DNA of 64,000 nt, from assembly GCA_946811695.1 (NCBI GenBank), contig OX328132.1, positions 122,338,235 to 122,402,234 of the forward strand, read 5' to 3'. Below the pieces are notes generated by a model that saw only the letters and a list, made by a program, of their open reading frames with translations, had not been told where the DNA came from and did not search any database. Below, in pieces: positions 11,748 through 23,010 of this stretch (the first letter of the stretch is position 1; every line of letters begins with the position of its first letter). The position numbers were made by a program, and so were the translations under genes. The stretch is from Gonocerus acuteangulatus (lineage: Eukaryota; Arthropoda; Insecta; Hemiptera; Coreidae).

Positions 11748-12440
11748 TCAAATATAGGTTCTCCTTACCAAGACGATTCATTTGATACCCCACATGATGG
11801 GTTTCAGAAGGAATGATGGCATTTCGATGGAACAAAAAGTAGAAAACGTCATAGGTAATATGACACTCCCGTATCAAGACCTACCTGCATGCCAAGTTTG
11901 GTCAAAATAGGCCAAACGGTGTGAATTTGTATAAGGAACAAACATACAGACAGACAGTTGAAAGACCTTTTTTACCTAGCCTAGTGCATTCCCCGGACCA
12001 AGGCCTACCTGTGTGTCAAGTTTGGTCAAAATCGGTCAAATGGTGTGAATTTGTGTAAGGAACAAACATGCAGACAGACAGCTGATAGACGATTTTGACT
12101 AGCCTATGACAATACCCGGAAAAAGACCGACATGTGTGTCAAATTTTGTCAAAATCGGTCAAACTGTGTGTATTTGTATAAGGAACAAACAGACAGACAG
12201 CTGATAGACAATTTAACCTAGCCTATGATTCTCCCCGTATGACCCATCTGTGTCCCAAGTTTGGTCAAAATCGGTCAAACGGTACGGATTTGTAAGAGGA
12301 AATAACATACAGACAGACAGCTGGTATAAGATTTTTACCGAGCCTATATGCGTCTAATTGTTTCTTGAAACATCAAATATAGGTTCTTCATACCGAGACA
12401 ATTCATTTGATACCCCACATCATGGGTTTCGGACGGAATG
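11748..12440 (+). repeat. Tandem repeat, about 120-bp unit, four copies, within a longer direct repeat
   Basis: The phrase 'aagtttggtcaaaat' recurs near 11,897, 12,019, 12,140 and 12,258, each followed by 'gtgaatttgt', 'aggaacaaaca' and 'cagacagacag'. The array is flanked by direct repeats containing 'aaacatcaaatataggttct' (11,748 and 12,373) and 'tttgataccccacat'. This type of sequence is common in arthropod repeats. Not coding. Confidence 0.85.
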
Positions 12441-12867
12441 ATGGGTTTCCGAAGGAAGTACAAAACTGGCATGCCCCCGCCCCGGAATCGGAGTCAAACA
12501 CAACTTTTCGCGATTTTTCTATTTTTTCCTTTAATAACGTCTTCATATCTATCTTCATGCAAAATTTCAAGTCTTTAGCATCATGGGAAGTGCCTAATAA
12601 TTTTGATGAGTCAGTGAGTGAGTCCTATAAATCCCGATTTTCGATCGCTTATATCTCAGAAACTATTCGATGTAGAATTATGAAAATTTCCAGTTTTACT
12701 CACATCTAGTAGTATAATGCCTGTGTAAAATTTCATAACTTTATCTTTACCTGGTTGAAAGTTATGAGTGGGTAAAAATCGGCTCTAAGACCTCCTGTAA
12801 TATACACACAGTATGCTTAGGCCGGAACTACCGTGCGCCTATAATACTTGTCTGTAATACTTGTTTT

Positions 12868-12909
12868 ACAGCCCTGATGAAGGCTTACATTTTAAGCCGA
12901 AACGTCGGC
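12868..12909 (+). ncRNA. Hammerhead-ribozyme motif A
   Basis: Core CTGATGA (12,874-12,880), stem II pairing GGCTT with AAGCC around a short loop, then GAAA (12,899-12,902) followed by CGTC. The GCC before the core can pair with the GGC after GTC as stem I. Conserved core bases of the hammerhead are present. ACGT after GAA is self-complementary, as in dimeric short-stem-III hammerheads described in retroelements. Activity is inferred only. Confidence 0.7.
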
Positions 12910-13129
12910 AAACAATAAAACCCATTTCACATAAAAAATGTAGTTTTATTAAGACACAACGGCCGAACCCTGACAATTTCTACCTTGACATCACCAACGA
13001 TCTCCTCTCAATAATATCATGTTTATTTTTGCGAAATTATCAGAAAGAAATAAAAACTATTCTTGATTAAATTGATATTTAAAGATTATATTAAGCCTCA
13101 CGTTAAAGTTCAATATAAAAGAAAAAGAT

Positions 13130-13332
13130 GCTCAACCTGGCTCCTTGCAGAACTCGCACAACACTTAGCTGGTCTTATGATAATATGTCTTTCAGCAGCA
13201 TAAGACATGGACAAGTTATAACTAACTGGCTCAATCAACATTTTCAGGAAGATGGATTGAGAGATTTGGCCCTGTGCATTGGCTAACCCGAAGCCCTGAT
13301 TTGACGTCGCTTGATTTTAATTTGTGGTAGGC
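13130..13332 (+). pseudogene. Tc1/mariner-type transposase relic
   Basis: Contains SIRHGQVITNWLNQHFQEDG followed, with frame changes, by a RSPDLTSLDFNLW-type motif (about 13,290-13,327). This is the SPDL.PLDF.LW block around the last catalytic acid of DDE transposases of this kind. Only the C-terminal third is recognisable and it ends at TAG. Confidence 0.55.
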
Positions 13333-14804
13333 TTAAGTTGGAAATGTATTGATGATTGAGGATTAATCAAAGTATAAATCAAGAACTGATGACAACTGAG
13401 TAGTTATGTTGTCAATAATAATAATAATCAATCAATTAAAATAATGTTTAAAACCTAACACTTTTAATCTGTATTGGACAACCCATGTCCTCAATAGTAG
13501 GGAAGAAACTGGGTCATACATTTTAAACACTACAAATTTTTTCCTCATTATTTTAGTTGTAATTGTCTAAAATCAACTTACTAAAATGAATATCAGTGAT
13601 AGCCAATAGTTATGAAATATCTACTGCATTCACATGCTACACTATATAAAAACAAATAAATTCTATTAAAAAAAAAAAAAAATAATAATAATGGAGAGTG
13701 TAGAACATGAATTTATTCTAAATCAGCAATCGCATGATTAAGTCAAGTCCATTAAGTTTGATTTTCATTATTAGTCTAGATGCTTAATGCACAGAGGGCG
13801 GAGCACGTTCTGGGAACATGTTGCTTTGCTATCCATTGGGGTGTGTCATGTTCCAGGAATGATAACCCTCTATGTCTCTAAAATGTACTATTTTTCAGCC
13901 TTGCATCCCTCTCTATCTGTTATCCTATTAGTACGCCCTGCATAGTGAAGGACTGTGGTTCTAACTGTTTTTGTTGCACTCACCTAGCATTTATAGTTCC
14001 TTAAATATTTACCATTTCCGTTTTAAGTATCTTTTTTGGTTTTCAGTGAAAATATTCCAATTACTTTGTTAATTAATTATGGTGCCTAAAAATTGTGTAG
14101 TTTAAATCTTGAGTTATAATTTAATGTCGAAAGAAACCATTCATCCACACAAAAAATTAGTATTTCACCCCTTAGTTAACATTATGCAAATAATGTTAAC
14201 TAAAGCATTTTTATTGTTCATGATGAGGACACAACAGCAAAATAAATTACACTCAAAGCTATTTTGTTAATCCATCATTGTAAATCTTGTCGATGTTAGA
14301 TTACTAATGTGATCTATTGAAAACTCAACAATTGAACCCATAACTCGCCCTTCATGACTGAAATTTAACATGGCTTATTTAACCAATACCGCTACAATGT
14401 GTGAAAATCAATAACTAATGCATGAGAGTAAATAATAAAAGGTGACTCAATGAAATAATTACTTGAACAATAGATAATTTTGTGAATGAATTAATAAGAA
14501 AAACCTCTTGTGACATAACTAAATTAGAATGAAAATAATAGCACTATTAATATTTAAATAAATTTATAACAAACAAAAACTACAAATTTTATATCATTCA
14601 ATTTTTATGTATTAATAAAAAATATTTTATCCATGAGAATTATTTACCTATTCATTAGCAGAAAGTCCCACAAATATTATCTGTAAAACTACACATCAGA
14701 AAGTACTAATAATTCATAATCTACTGTTAAAGTGGTGTAATCTATGGAATAAGTTACACTTATTTAAAAAAAAAGAAAAAAAAAAAGTATAAATAATTCA
14801 TTAC
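13333..14804. other. Nedd4 intron, no gene seen
   Basis: AT-rich intronic sequence left of the last Nedd4 exon in the window, with A runs at 13,671 and 14,764. No WW or HECT coding exon of Nedd4 is visible here or further left. Confidence 0.6.
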
Positions 14805-14965
14805 CTACGAGGCCTTAGAATGTACTGTTGGGTTGGAACTACATGCCCCTCTACTTCCTTGGGTAAATTCAAGAGGGGCAATTCTACCATTCCCAAGAAA
14901 TCATCCCGTGTTAATCTGTTTTCATCAAATACTTGTAAAACCAACTTGTGTTCGGCTGGTTTAAC
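14805..14965 (-). CDS. Nedd4: Nedd4 exon 5 of those visible (C-terminal half of C2 domain)
   Basis: Minus-strand exon of 161 bp with acceptor TTTAG at its right edge and donor AG|GTAATG at its left. It encodes 53 residues, VKPAEHKLVLQVFDENRLTR then DDFLGMVELPLL and ending YILRPR, plus two bases of the next codon. Nedd4 C2 domains carry the same EVFDENRLTRDDFLG strand and an LRPR end. This part completes the Ca2+/phospholipid-binding C2 fold. Phase 0 in and phase 2 out agree with the preceding exon. The following exons (WW and HECT) must lie beyond the left edge of the window. Confidence 0.92.
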
Positions 14966-15579
14966 CTAAACAGAAACAAATTACGTTCAAGCATGCATAC
15001 AGAAACATATTTCATTCCCCCCACAATCATTAATAATAAATTATATAGATTTATATAAAAAGTTGATATTATTTTAAATATCCATGATTGATGAAAAGAG
15101 GGTTGAAACATAGATGATAAATGATTTTACTGCCTAATATAGATTGAAAGGTAGCAGCAGAGAGGAGCAGGCAGTTTAGAGCAGAGAAAAAATAATTATT
15201 TCTTCATAGTATGGGAGACTTAAACAAGGATCAGAAATTAACGACAAGACAATTATCTTATCACAGAACAATCTCATCAACAAGGAATTTACAATCAATT
15301 AAGACCTTCATCTGAGTGTATGAATTCCAAGTCAGAAATAAAAAAACAAAACAAAATACAACATTGAGATAATTTCCATAGAATTATATATATAGAATGA
15401 CAATTTCCTACATGAAAAAATACAAAAGATAGAGAACTAAGCAGTAAGAAGAGTAACTTACCATTATTCAAGAGAAAGACCATGGACAGACCATTGTAAC
15501 AGAAAGGGGTATACGAAAATTTGAAAAACAATCGAAGGTAGAGCTTTAACAGAAAAATATGTATGTATATATGAGTTTA

Positions 15580-15790
15580 CATGTATGTGTGTGTGTGTGT
15601 GTGTGTTTGAACATGCAGGCGAGTGTGGGTGCATGTGTATGTATGTATGTATGTATGTTAAATAGATCAACCAAACACTGGTTTTAACCAAGGTGTCATA
15701 AAACATGGACATCTGAAGTAGTTACACTTAATTAGCTTATTTAAAAAAGCAAAAGCTACTCCATCTTCTCGGGGGGGGGGGGGGGGCTAG
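15580..15790. repeat. (TG)n, (GTAT)n and poly-G tracts
   Basis: TG repeats at 15,587-15,607, a GTAT run at 15,637-15,660 and a G run at 15,771-15,787, in a Nedd4 intron. Confidence 0.85.
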
Positions 15791-16319
15791 GCAGAGTTAC
15801 AGCATTGACTATGTTCACTGGGGGTCCAGTGCTAGATGATTCCAGGTGTCCATTAAATTATATCATCTTCTAGTGACATTTTCGAGACATCAAAATTCGA
15901 ATTTTGCTACTGAGCATAGGACGACCAAAAATACCATCACTTCAGTGACTGAACAGTCAAGAATCAGATATCACCTCCCACCCCAGTATTTGGAAAACCT
16001 GGCCTGTTGTGGGATCGATTTTTCTTTTCTTTTTATGCAATAACTTTTTTTAAATTATGACATCTTTCTCCAAGTTATTTTTAATGAGGAAATATTTATA
16101 TTGTATTACTCACAATTCCAAGGACAATTTTGAAACATAAAGGAGGAAAGTAACATTTTATTAACTTTAATTCATTCATAAGATAAAGAAATGCGCAAAA
16201 GGGAAACAGATCCTAGAAGAATCAAAAAGAAGAAAGATCAACTTTCAGGAACTGCATTATCTTAGCATGTTTTTATAACGTTCTTTTAACTAACATCATT
16301 TGAAAAACTTGTAATAGAA

Positions 16320-16625
16320 ATTAGATCTGTTCTAATAGTTTGTGAAAATTTAAAAATAGTTTTATCCACTTTTTTTCAAAAACGGGTACCCGATTTTGCC
16401 TTAAAAATGGTTTCATTTGTTTCCCTACATCACAAAACCTGTAAAAAATGTACCTAGAAGCATATAAACACAAAGCCATGCGTGCTAAAATTTTGTTCCA
16501 CAGGTATTTTCGAGACCTATGGGGTCTGAACTCCATAGACATTTCTTATCAAGCCCACCAGGTTAAGTCATAAATGGTTTTCCTCCATATGGAGGAGGGA
16601 GGAAACATGCTAAAAATGTATATTT
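16320..16625 (+). repeat. Family A, diverged copy without TA core
   Basis: Carries the 'atggtttcatttg' and 'agaagcatat' blocks and the tail 'ggttttcctccatatggagg', as in family A, but the TA core and adjoining segment are absent. Lies in a Nedd4 intron. Confidence 0.6.
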
Positions 16626-16874
16626 AGTTTTGTCCACTTTTTTTCATTTACCTCCAAAATAAAACAAGCACAGAAAAGCCTAATCGCTTTTCTTTGATAT
16701 ATTTTTTGAGCAAATTTGAAAGAAAAACAGCGATTTGGCAAACAGATTCTGCTGGTTAGCACACACATGAATAATTATAGCACACAAGGTAAAATTATAG
16801 ACTGCATACTAAACATTAAAATTTAAGCAACTTCTAGTTTGTTTCTTTTGAAAAGACGGGAAGATTATACTTAC

Positions 16875-16913
16875 TCTAAATATAAATTCTTCATTCCAGG
16901 TAGGATCAAGTGT
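16875..16913 (-). CDS. Nedd4: Nedd4 exon 4 of those visible (C2 domain)
   Basis: A 39-bp exon, 13 codons, reading TLDPTWNEEFIFR. Acceptor TTTCAG, donor GTAAGT, both strong. The family has the equivalent TLNPKWNEEFYFRV in the C2 domain. Phase 0 at both ends joins it to its neighbours without a frame change. Too short to be seen by length alone; identified by similarity and splice sites. Confidence 0.92.
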
Positions 16914-17144
16914 CTGAAATAAATAAATAAGTAAAATCATTAAAAAAAAATGTTATCGAAACTTAAATTTGTTGATCATATAATTGTTGTGAGGTTAGAA
17001 AATTAAATATATCAAATAACCTTACATATGAATGAGCAGACTCAAAAGAACAGAATCCAATTTTATATTATTTTTAAGTATCATTTAGTGATTAAATGTT
17101 TTAAATTATAAAACTGTTGAAGTCTAAAATAGGCTGAAAAATAC

Positions 17145-17226
17145 CTTCTTCTTTGTTTTAGTTAATGTAGAATCAATAGTTCTGTCTCCATTAATGGTAT
17201 TGAGATCGATTCGTACATAAGGATCA
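17145..17226 (-). CDS. Nedd4: Nedd4 exon 3 of those visible (C2 domain, Ca2+-binding loop)
   Basis: An 82-bp exon. The first base completes the Ser of the previous exon, giving ASDPYVRIDL, which carries the C2 calcium-binding Asp, followed by NTINGDRTIDSTLTKTKKK. Acceptor TTTACAG, donor GTATTT (weaker). The following residues TLDPTWNEEF come from the next exon. Confidence 0.92.
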
Positions 17227-17304
17227 CTGTAAACATTTAAAAAAATAATAAATTCAAATAAAATCAATATACACAAATTAAATGCTATTAAAACAAATAT
17301 ATAC

Positions 17305-17381
17305 CTGGCTCCAAATATATCTTTCTTTGCAAGCTGATGACCACTAATAACTTTTAGTCTCAATCGACTTGTCACTGCAGT
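17305..17381 (-). CDS. Nedd4: Nedd4 exon 2 of those visible (start of C2 domain)
   Basis: A 77-bp exon encoding TAVTSRLRLKVISGHQLAKK then DIFGA, with two extra bases. Acceptor TTTCCAG, donor GTATAT. RLKV.SG..LAKKDIFGASDPYV is the diagnostic start of the Nedd4 C2 domain and separates it from Smurf and Itch/Su(dx) relatives. The C2 domain directs this E3 ubiquitin ligase to membranes and keeps the HECT domain inhibited. Phase 0 in matches exon 1. Confidence 0.93.
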
Positions 17382-17399
17382 CTGGAAATACAATAAAAA

Positions 17400-17937
17400 A
17401 AAAAACAAAAAGATAATATTTCACAATCAATGACAAAAATAAATTTATGGTGAAGGTAAATTCAATAAGACACTTTCTCTCAAAATTTTTAAACAAAAGA
17501 AACTGGCATTCTCTTTGGATTTCTAATTGAGCATTTCAGGTTCAATATTAAATAAAGAGTTTCCCTAAGTGAGAAATAAAGTTAAATATCGATCTGAGTT
17601 ATGAAATTCAATTGAAGTTAATTGTTTTTCGTAAGTACAAAGCTGACAACACTGTAACTAACAGTGGTAAACCATGGAATTAGTTATAAATCAATTACAT
17701 TTTTTTTAGCAAGATGTTAATTTTTAAAATTAAAAGTTACTGGCTTATTTGGCAGCTCTTCAATTCTTAAATTAACACATAAATGCTACTTTGACAGGAT
17801 TCAAAATTAGCTAACTGATAGTTAATATTTTGTTAAACAAGTTTTTAATGAAGAACTATCAGCATGAAGGTTCTACATTTTTATTTTGAAATTTATATTT
17901 CTTCCCTTTGTTCAAAAATATATTTATTTAGGGAGAG
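17400..17937. other. Nedd4 intron, no gene seen
   Basis: AT-rich intron sequence between Nedd4 exon 2 and the Copia insertion. Confidence 0.6.
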
Positions 17938-18158
17938 TGTTATTGAAATGGAAGATTGGAGTGGAGAAAACAAATTGGATTAACTGGATAAAAAGAGATA
18001 TATTGGTACAACTCTGAGGGCTCACAAACAAGAGTAACAGAACATTCCGCCATACTGCTCAGCTAACTCGATTACTGGTAATGCCAACATAATAATAAAC
18101 ATACATAATATTAAACGTATATAATACTAAACAAATATATGGAAAATTACCACCAACA
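17938..18158 (-). repeat. Copia 3' LTR (solo remaining LTR)
   Basis: Begins TGTTGGTGG right after the purine tract and ends AATAACA (minus strand), so it has TG...CA ends and is about 221 bp. No second copy was found near 23.3 kb. Confidence 0.7.
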
Positions 18159-18435
18159 CCCCCTCTTAATTCCACATTAGGACTTATGAGATTAATACTC
18201 TTACAAGGTTAATCTTTTTAAAGAAACGTTTAAACTTATTCTCAGGCAAAGCTTTTGTCATTAGTTCTGCAATTTGATCTTGTGTATTTATATACTTTAT
18301 TCTAACATTTCCCTGACTAACCATATCCTTTACAAAATAGTATTTCACATCATAATGCTTGGACCTTTTGGTTTCTAAGGTTTGAGGAATTTGAATAGTT
18401 CCCTGATTGTCCTCATAAATATTTACAACAATAGA

Positions 18436-19431
18436 TTAATTAAATACTTCATTTAATAATTTTTTAATAAATGTAGATTCAGTTATCCAATCTCCAAGGC
18501 CATAAAACTCAGCTTCAGTGGTACTTAATGCCACTAATGGCTGCTTATGAGAAGCCCAATTAATAATGTTATCATTTATTTTCAAAATATATCCTACTTT
18601 GCGATAATTTAAATCATGAGCATAATCCGCATCAACATATGGATAAATATTTAAAGTGTTACAATCTGACTTCGTAAATAATAGTCCTACATTAAGAGTA
18701 AATTTTAAATATTTAACAATATTCTTTAAATGTTTCCAATGTGTTTCATCATAGCAATTTTGAAATCGCTCAAAATAAGAAATTGCAAAACATAAATCTG
18801 GTCTGGAACCTAACATTAAATACATAATGCTTCCGATTAGTTCTTATTAAGGTACATTATAAGACTGATTCTTTTTATTTTTCACTAAATTTAGTTTTGG
18901 TTGTATAGGAATTTTTCTAGTTTTGGAATCATTCATATTAAATTTTTTAACAATTTTTTCTACAAGTGAAGATTGATTCAATATTATATTTCCATCTATA
19001 CTTCCAACAATTCTCAAACCGAGAAACTCCATTTTACTACTTGAACCCAAATCTTTAGTATATAGCTCAGACATTAATTGGCTCTGAATAGAGTTTATTT
19101 CCTCGACAGAATTAGATACAATAAGAAAATCATCTACCCAAATGAGTATATAAGTTGAATCAGAGTACAAACATGGATCAACAGTTTATCGCTGAAAACC
19201 TATTTTTACAAAGATTTCATTGATACAATCATTCCAGGCTTTAGGACTTTGCCTGAGGCCATATAAGGCTTTTACTATCTTTAGTACTTCACTGCACTGC
19301 AGGTCTTCGGGAGGCCTCATATACACTGTCACTAGCAAATCACTTTTTAGGAAAGCGGAACGTACATCCAGCTGGTTGATTATGAGGTCTTTTCCAACAG
19401 CAAATGAAAGTAAAATGCATGAAGTGACCAA
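18436..19431 (-). pseudogene. Copia reverse transcriptase and RNase H
   Basis: Three minus-strand frames in order. The first (19,186-19,431) has INQLDVRSAFLKSDL (motif A) and VKALYGLRQSPKAW. The second (18,847-19,170) has YILIWVDDFLIVSNS (motif C, VDD) and KDLGSSSKMEFLGL. The third (18,436-18,825) has MYLMLGSRPDLCFAISYFER, then YVDADYAHD and ALSTTEAEFYGL, the RNase H motifs typical of Copia. Separated by stops and frameshifts, therefore inactive. Confidence 0.9.
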
Positions 19432-19469
19432 TCGTGCAACGGGTGCAAAAATATCTTCATCTTCGGTTG

Positions 19470-19514
19470 ATGGTTGTTGGTAGCCTCTGGCAACCAGAGG
19501 CTACCAACAACCAT
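19470..19514. repeat. Perfect 21-bp hairpin inside Copia
   Basis: Arms 19,470-19,490 and 19,494-19,514 are exact reverse complements (GGTAGCCTCTGG / CCAGAGGCTACC centre) with loop CAA. It breaks the Copia frame between RT and integrase, so one arm is a short local inverted copy of the other. Confidence 0.9.
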
Positions 19515-19732
19515 GAGTGGGGACCCATTAACTGTCAATAATTCTCTCATTTTCTGGAGGGTCCACCATCTCCCAGGTTCGATTTTGTTCTAAAGAGTTT
19601 CGCTCTTCATTCATAGTCTCTCGCCAGCCTTCATCTTTAACAGCCTCGCTGTAGGCTTCAAGTGTTTCATCTGACGTGAACAACGCCAGGTCTAATGCAA
19701 AAGAAGTGACAAAATCTTCAAGGTATCTTGGC
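19515..19732 (-). pseudogene. Copia integrase/linker, segment 3'
   Basis: Minus-strand Copia sequence interrupted at 19,733 by the hAT insertion and continuing at 21,347. It includes the 'tggagggtccaccatctccc' region between integrase and RT, with no intact frame. Confidence 0.6.
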
Positions 19733-20185
19733 CAGTGATGAGGGGGGGGGGGGTAAATACCCAGTGGGTAGGTAAATATAAATTGGGTATTTACCCGGGT
19801 ATTTACCCACAGGGAAGGTAAATACCCAAAAAGTGGGTATTTTCAGTTTTTGAGCTTGATAAGACTTCTTTGAATATTTTTTGGTGCAAACAAGGACTGA
19901 AACTTACCCATTTGATCATAAAAGCTTAATGAACATTAATAGTAACCCGGTAATATTTTAAAGAAAGTTAAAAGTCGGTCTGGGTATTTATGGGTACTTA
20001 CAACTTAATGTATATCTATGAATTTTCATGATTACGTTTACAGTGGGGAGGTTAATTAATTTAAAAAGGTTTTAATGAAGCCTATTCAATTATTAAAATT
20101 TAAAAAAGGGCCAAAAAAATGTTTAGTGTTTATTATAATAGTTCAAAACCATTTTAAGTTAAATTTAAGTTTGTGATCCTTGTTA

Positions 20186-20241
<56 letters not shown>

Positions 20242-21338
20242 GCGCATCTACTTCTAGGTCATTAGCGCCGACATCCAGGGTGCAGCGAGGAATTTTCCCA
20301 GCGAGCCTTGAGATGAGAAAATTCCTGCCGGAGGTGGGAATCGAACCCACCATCTCCCGCTTATGAATCCAGCGCGCTAGCCACTGGACTACGGGAGACC
20401 CCCCTTGTTAATATTATTTGAAATTATACTCATACAGTAGTAACAACATTACAGTAAGCGGAAATCTCACCAGAAATGAAAAGGTAGCTTCTTGATGACA
20501 GAGTGTTTTGAGTCCGAGTTGGGGAAACTAGTTAACATCCTTGATCCAATTGTTGAACTTATCACTGCCATTCAGTTAAATGCCCCTTTGATCCATACAG
20601 TTCATAAGAGGTTTAAGAATTACTGAAAACTCTTCAACAAGAAACCCAGAATCTTCTCTTCAAAAACGGAGGAAAAACATGTGTTAACTAAATAGGAGAA
20701 ATGCATTCAGTTTGGTGTTGGAAACGCACATCTTTCTGCAGACTAGTTGAACTCTTCCATTTGTTTTGTGTGTGAGTTAGGCAGAAGCATGGGATTGAAA
20801 TCAGTTGATCTTCGGAAAGACATAGCTATAGGGACCAAGAGGGATTATGGCAAAAATCCTTTATTTGGGAAGGTCTTGAAGACAATGACCAAGAAAATAA
20901 TAAAATAAGTCCCATGTTATGGTGGAGAGGCTTGAATGGTACATGTGTTTTGCTCAATGAGTAGGTAACTTAATTTTTTGTTTTGAGAAATTGAGATAAT
21001 CCTAGTCCAAAGTTTTTGCTGAGGCACACACACACATTTTTGTGAATGCAGTACAGTAGTATCAAATTTAGGCAAACAACTTGTTTTATTGGTAGTCGGA
21101 AGCCGAATTTTCAGGTAATAATATATTATTTATTAACCTCTCAGTGATCCTATTTTATAATTTATTATTGTTTTAATAGTTTCTCAGTGTTGCAATAGCT
21201 CTAAACTGGCAAGATCCATGACATTTTACAATATTCGATTACTAAGCCGCGGTTTAATTAAATACCTTAAATACCCGGGTATTTATGAAATTGGGTATTT
21301 ACCCTTAAGAATAAATACCCGGGTATTTTACAACACTG
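19733..21338. mobile_element. hAT transposon relic with 8-bp target duplication
   Basis: Ends are CAGTGATGAGG...GGTAAATACCC on the left and, reversed, CAGTGTTGTAAAATACCC on the right. They are flanked by exact copies of ATCTTGGC at 19,725-19,732 and 21,339-21,346, an 8-bp duplication as made by hAT elements. The interior has palindromic 'aaatacccgggtattt' units at both ends and, near 20,500-20,900, plus-strand protein-like stretches (LGKLVNILDPIVELITAIQL, then IHTVHKRFKNY) resembling a hAT transposase, broken by stops. A SINE is inserted at 20,191. Length 1,606 bp. Confidence 0.9.
20191..20403 (-). mobile_element. tRNA-derived SINE (family 1) inside the hAT element
   Basis: Minus orientation: head near 20,403, A-tail seen as the long T run from 20,191. 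The head has box A-like TAGTCCAGTGGCTAGCGCGC and box B GGGTTCGATTCCCACC, with CAT in the anticodon loop position (tRNA-Met-like). Body ends GGCGCTAATGACCTAGAAG then GCGCCAT before the A-tail. Target duplication CTTGTTAATATT at 20,179-20,190 and 20,404-20,415. Confidence 0.9.
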
Positions 21339-21346
21339 ATCTTGGC

Positions 21347-21738
21347 TTAGTTCTGTCTCGAGTTGGTCTCTGTTTTGTCTCTTCAGGAGGAAACCCACGA
21401 AATTCTTCTTCATCGTCCTCAGGTGTGGTAGTTTTCCATGTATTCTCATCAGGAAAAGCTACGATGTGTTTGATATTAGGTACATCCGACATCTGTTCTT
21501 CTTTCTTCGTTGAATATAATGTTCCTTGGAAATTCAATCTTTCTTGTGCACGGGTCCCACAGCCCGTACCCATTGTCACAATACCCAACCAAAAAGAGTT
21601 GTTTTGACCTTACCCTTTCTCTCTTCTTTGTGAATCAAAGAGCAGGCAGGGTAGCCAAAAAATGTAATCTTCTTTAAATCTGGATCATCATTTCATTTGA
21701 TAGGTAATCGCCACCTCTGTCACATCTTAGTTCTCCAC
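21347..21738 (-). pseudogene. Copia integrase/linker, middle segment
   Basis: Minus strand with NIKHIVAFPDENTWKTTTPE then DDEEEFRGFPPEE, an acidic linker usual downstream of the Copia integrase. It resumes exactly at the second copy of the hAT target duplication, so it was contiguous with 19,515-19,732 before that insertion. Confidence 0.7.
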
Positions 21739-21749
21739 ACAAATTTTAA

Positions 21750-22106
21750 GGGGGCAAGGTTAGCTCAGTGGTAGAGCACTGGACTAATAAGTTGGAGGTC
21801 CTGAGTTCAAATCCCGAGCAAGCACTAACGATTTTTTCTTGTAGTGTCTTCGTTCGTGGGCTGAATTCGGCCTCCCTGACCGTCCCTAGGTCAACCCAGC
21901 CTTTAATTAATTTACTAATGGGTACCTTGGGTGCTAATGACTCTAGCAGTCGAAGTAGCCAAGGGGAAAATCAGGCGGCCGGAGCATAGTACTGACCACA
22001 CTATCTCCCTAGTGTGCCGTATGGTCATGAATCAGATACCTCTATAGTATCTGCCCCTCAGGGCCCTTGTGGCCTGTTATGGGACTGATTTTTTTTTTTT
22101 TTTTTA
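21750..22106 (+). mobile_element. tRNA-derived SINE (family 2) inserted in Copia
   Basis: The head has box A TAGCTCAGTGGTAGAGCA and box B GAGTTCAAATCCCGAGC with loop CTAATAA (tRNA-Ile-like). A 280-bp body follows, ending 'gcctgttatgggactga' and a T-rich tail. The target duplication ACAAATTTTAA is present at 21,739-21,749 and 22,107-22,117. A fragment of the same 3' end ('gcctgttgtgggatcgattt') is seen near 16,003. Confidence 0.88.
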
Positions 22107-22445
22107 ACAAATTTTAAACTTATTTTCAACCATCTCCAAGTAGGACATGAACTAATCAAAAACATCTGATTTATTCTTTAATAGGTAAGTTACGCAGAAA
22201 TGACTTTAGTGGTCTATAAAGGTCACAAAGTAGTTGTATCCACCATAAGTACGTGGTATTATTTTTCTACAAACATCAATAGAAACTCTTTCGAGTATTC
22301 TTCTCGCTTTCCTGTCTTCTGGTATATATTTAGAAAAAGGAAGCTTGGTTTGCTTAGCCTTCAAACAGGTATCACAAATTCCAACCGGGTACTTGGAAGA
22401 ATGTCCCATCCTACAATGCATTAAATTATTAACATAGTCAGTCAT
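22107..22445 (-). pseudogene. Copia pre-integrase and integrase start
   Basis: Minus-strand frame with HCRMGHSSKYPVGICDTCLK, the HHCC zinc-binding part of the integrase, then RRILERVSIDVC and FVTFIDH at the start of the catalytic core (D of the DDE triad in FIDH). Cut by the family 2 SINE on its 3' side. Confidence 0.88.
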
Positions 22446-22446
22446 A

Positions 22447-23010
22447 TTAGCTTGCTCCTTGAATAAAATATAGACCTCCGAACACTTGGCCTCGTAACTC
22501 CATATTAATTTTCACTATTCTGACTGAAGACTTTTGAAAAATAACCCTGCATCCTTCCATCTCCAACCCCTGAACAGACAATAGATTATATGCCAGACCC
22601 TCACATTCTAAAATGTCCTTAAACCGGATACGCACTCGGTCTTTGGCGTAAGATAGTAAATCTCCTTTATTTGAGGCCTTAACGCTTTCTCCTTCTTCAG
22701 CAGCACTAATGTCAATGTTTTTGGGTCGAATGTACTCTAAATAGGACCTATATTCACTTTTAATTAAGTGATTGCTTGCCCCACTGTCCACAATAAACAT
22801 CACACTTATAACCTTCTCATCCATTTTCAATGACTGAGAGTAATCCAAAGGAGTACACTTTTCTTCAAATGAAGATAAAAAGGCGAATTCTTCTTCGTCT
22901 TCTTTGGATACTCCTGCCACTTGTTTATTTTTTAATTTTGGACAATTGCTTTTCATATGACCCATCATTTTACAAAAAAAGCATCTTCCTTTAAATCCAC
23001 TGGTTTGCAA
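22447..23010 (-). pseudogene. Copia Gag zinc knuckle and protease
   Basis: Starts with GRCFFCKMMGHMKSNCPKLK, the CCHC zinc knuckle at the Gag end, and continues to MFIVDSGASNHLI, the aspartic-protease active site (DSGA) of Copia elements, then the LLSVQGLEMEGCRVIF region before the integrase. Function in an active element: RNA packaging and polyprotein cleavage. The following segment to 23,315 codes for a piece of Gag (UBN2-like) with frameshifts. Confidence 0.9.

Noticed and set aside
20330..20403. A tRNA-Met-like gene on the minus strand
   Set aside because: It is the head of SINE family 1 with a target duplication and A tail; the fold of the acceptor stem is poor.
21756..21830. A tRNA-Ile-like gene
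   Set aside because: It continues without a gene end into a 280-bp body with a T-rich tail and is flanked by an 11-bp target duplication, so it is the head of a SINE.
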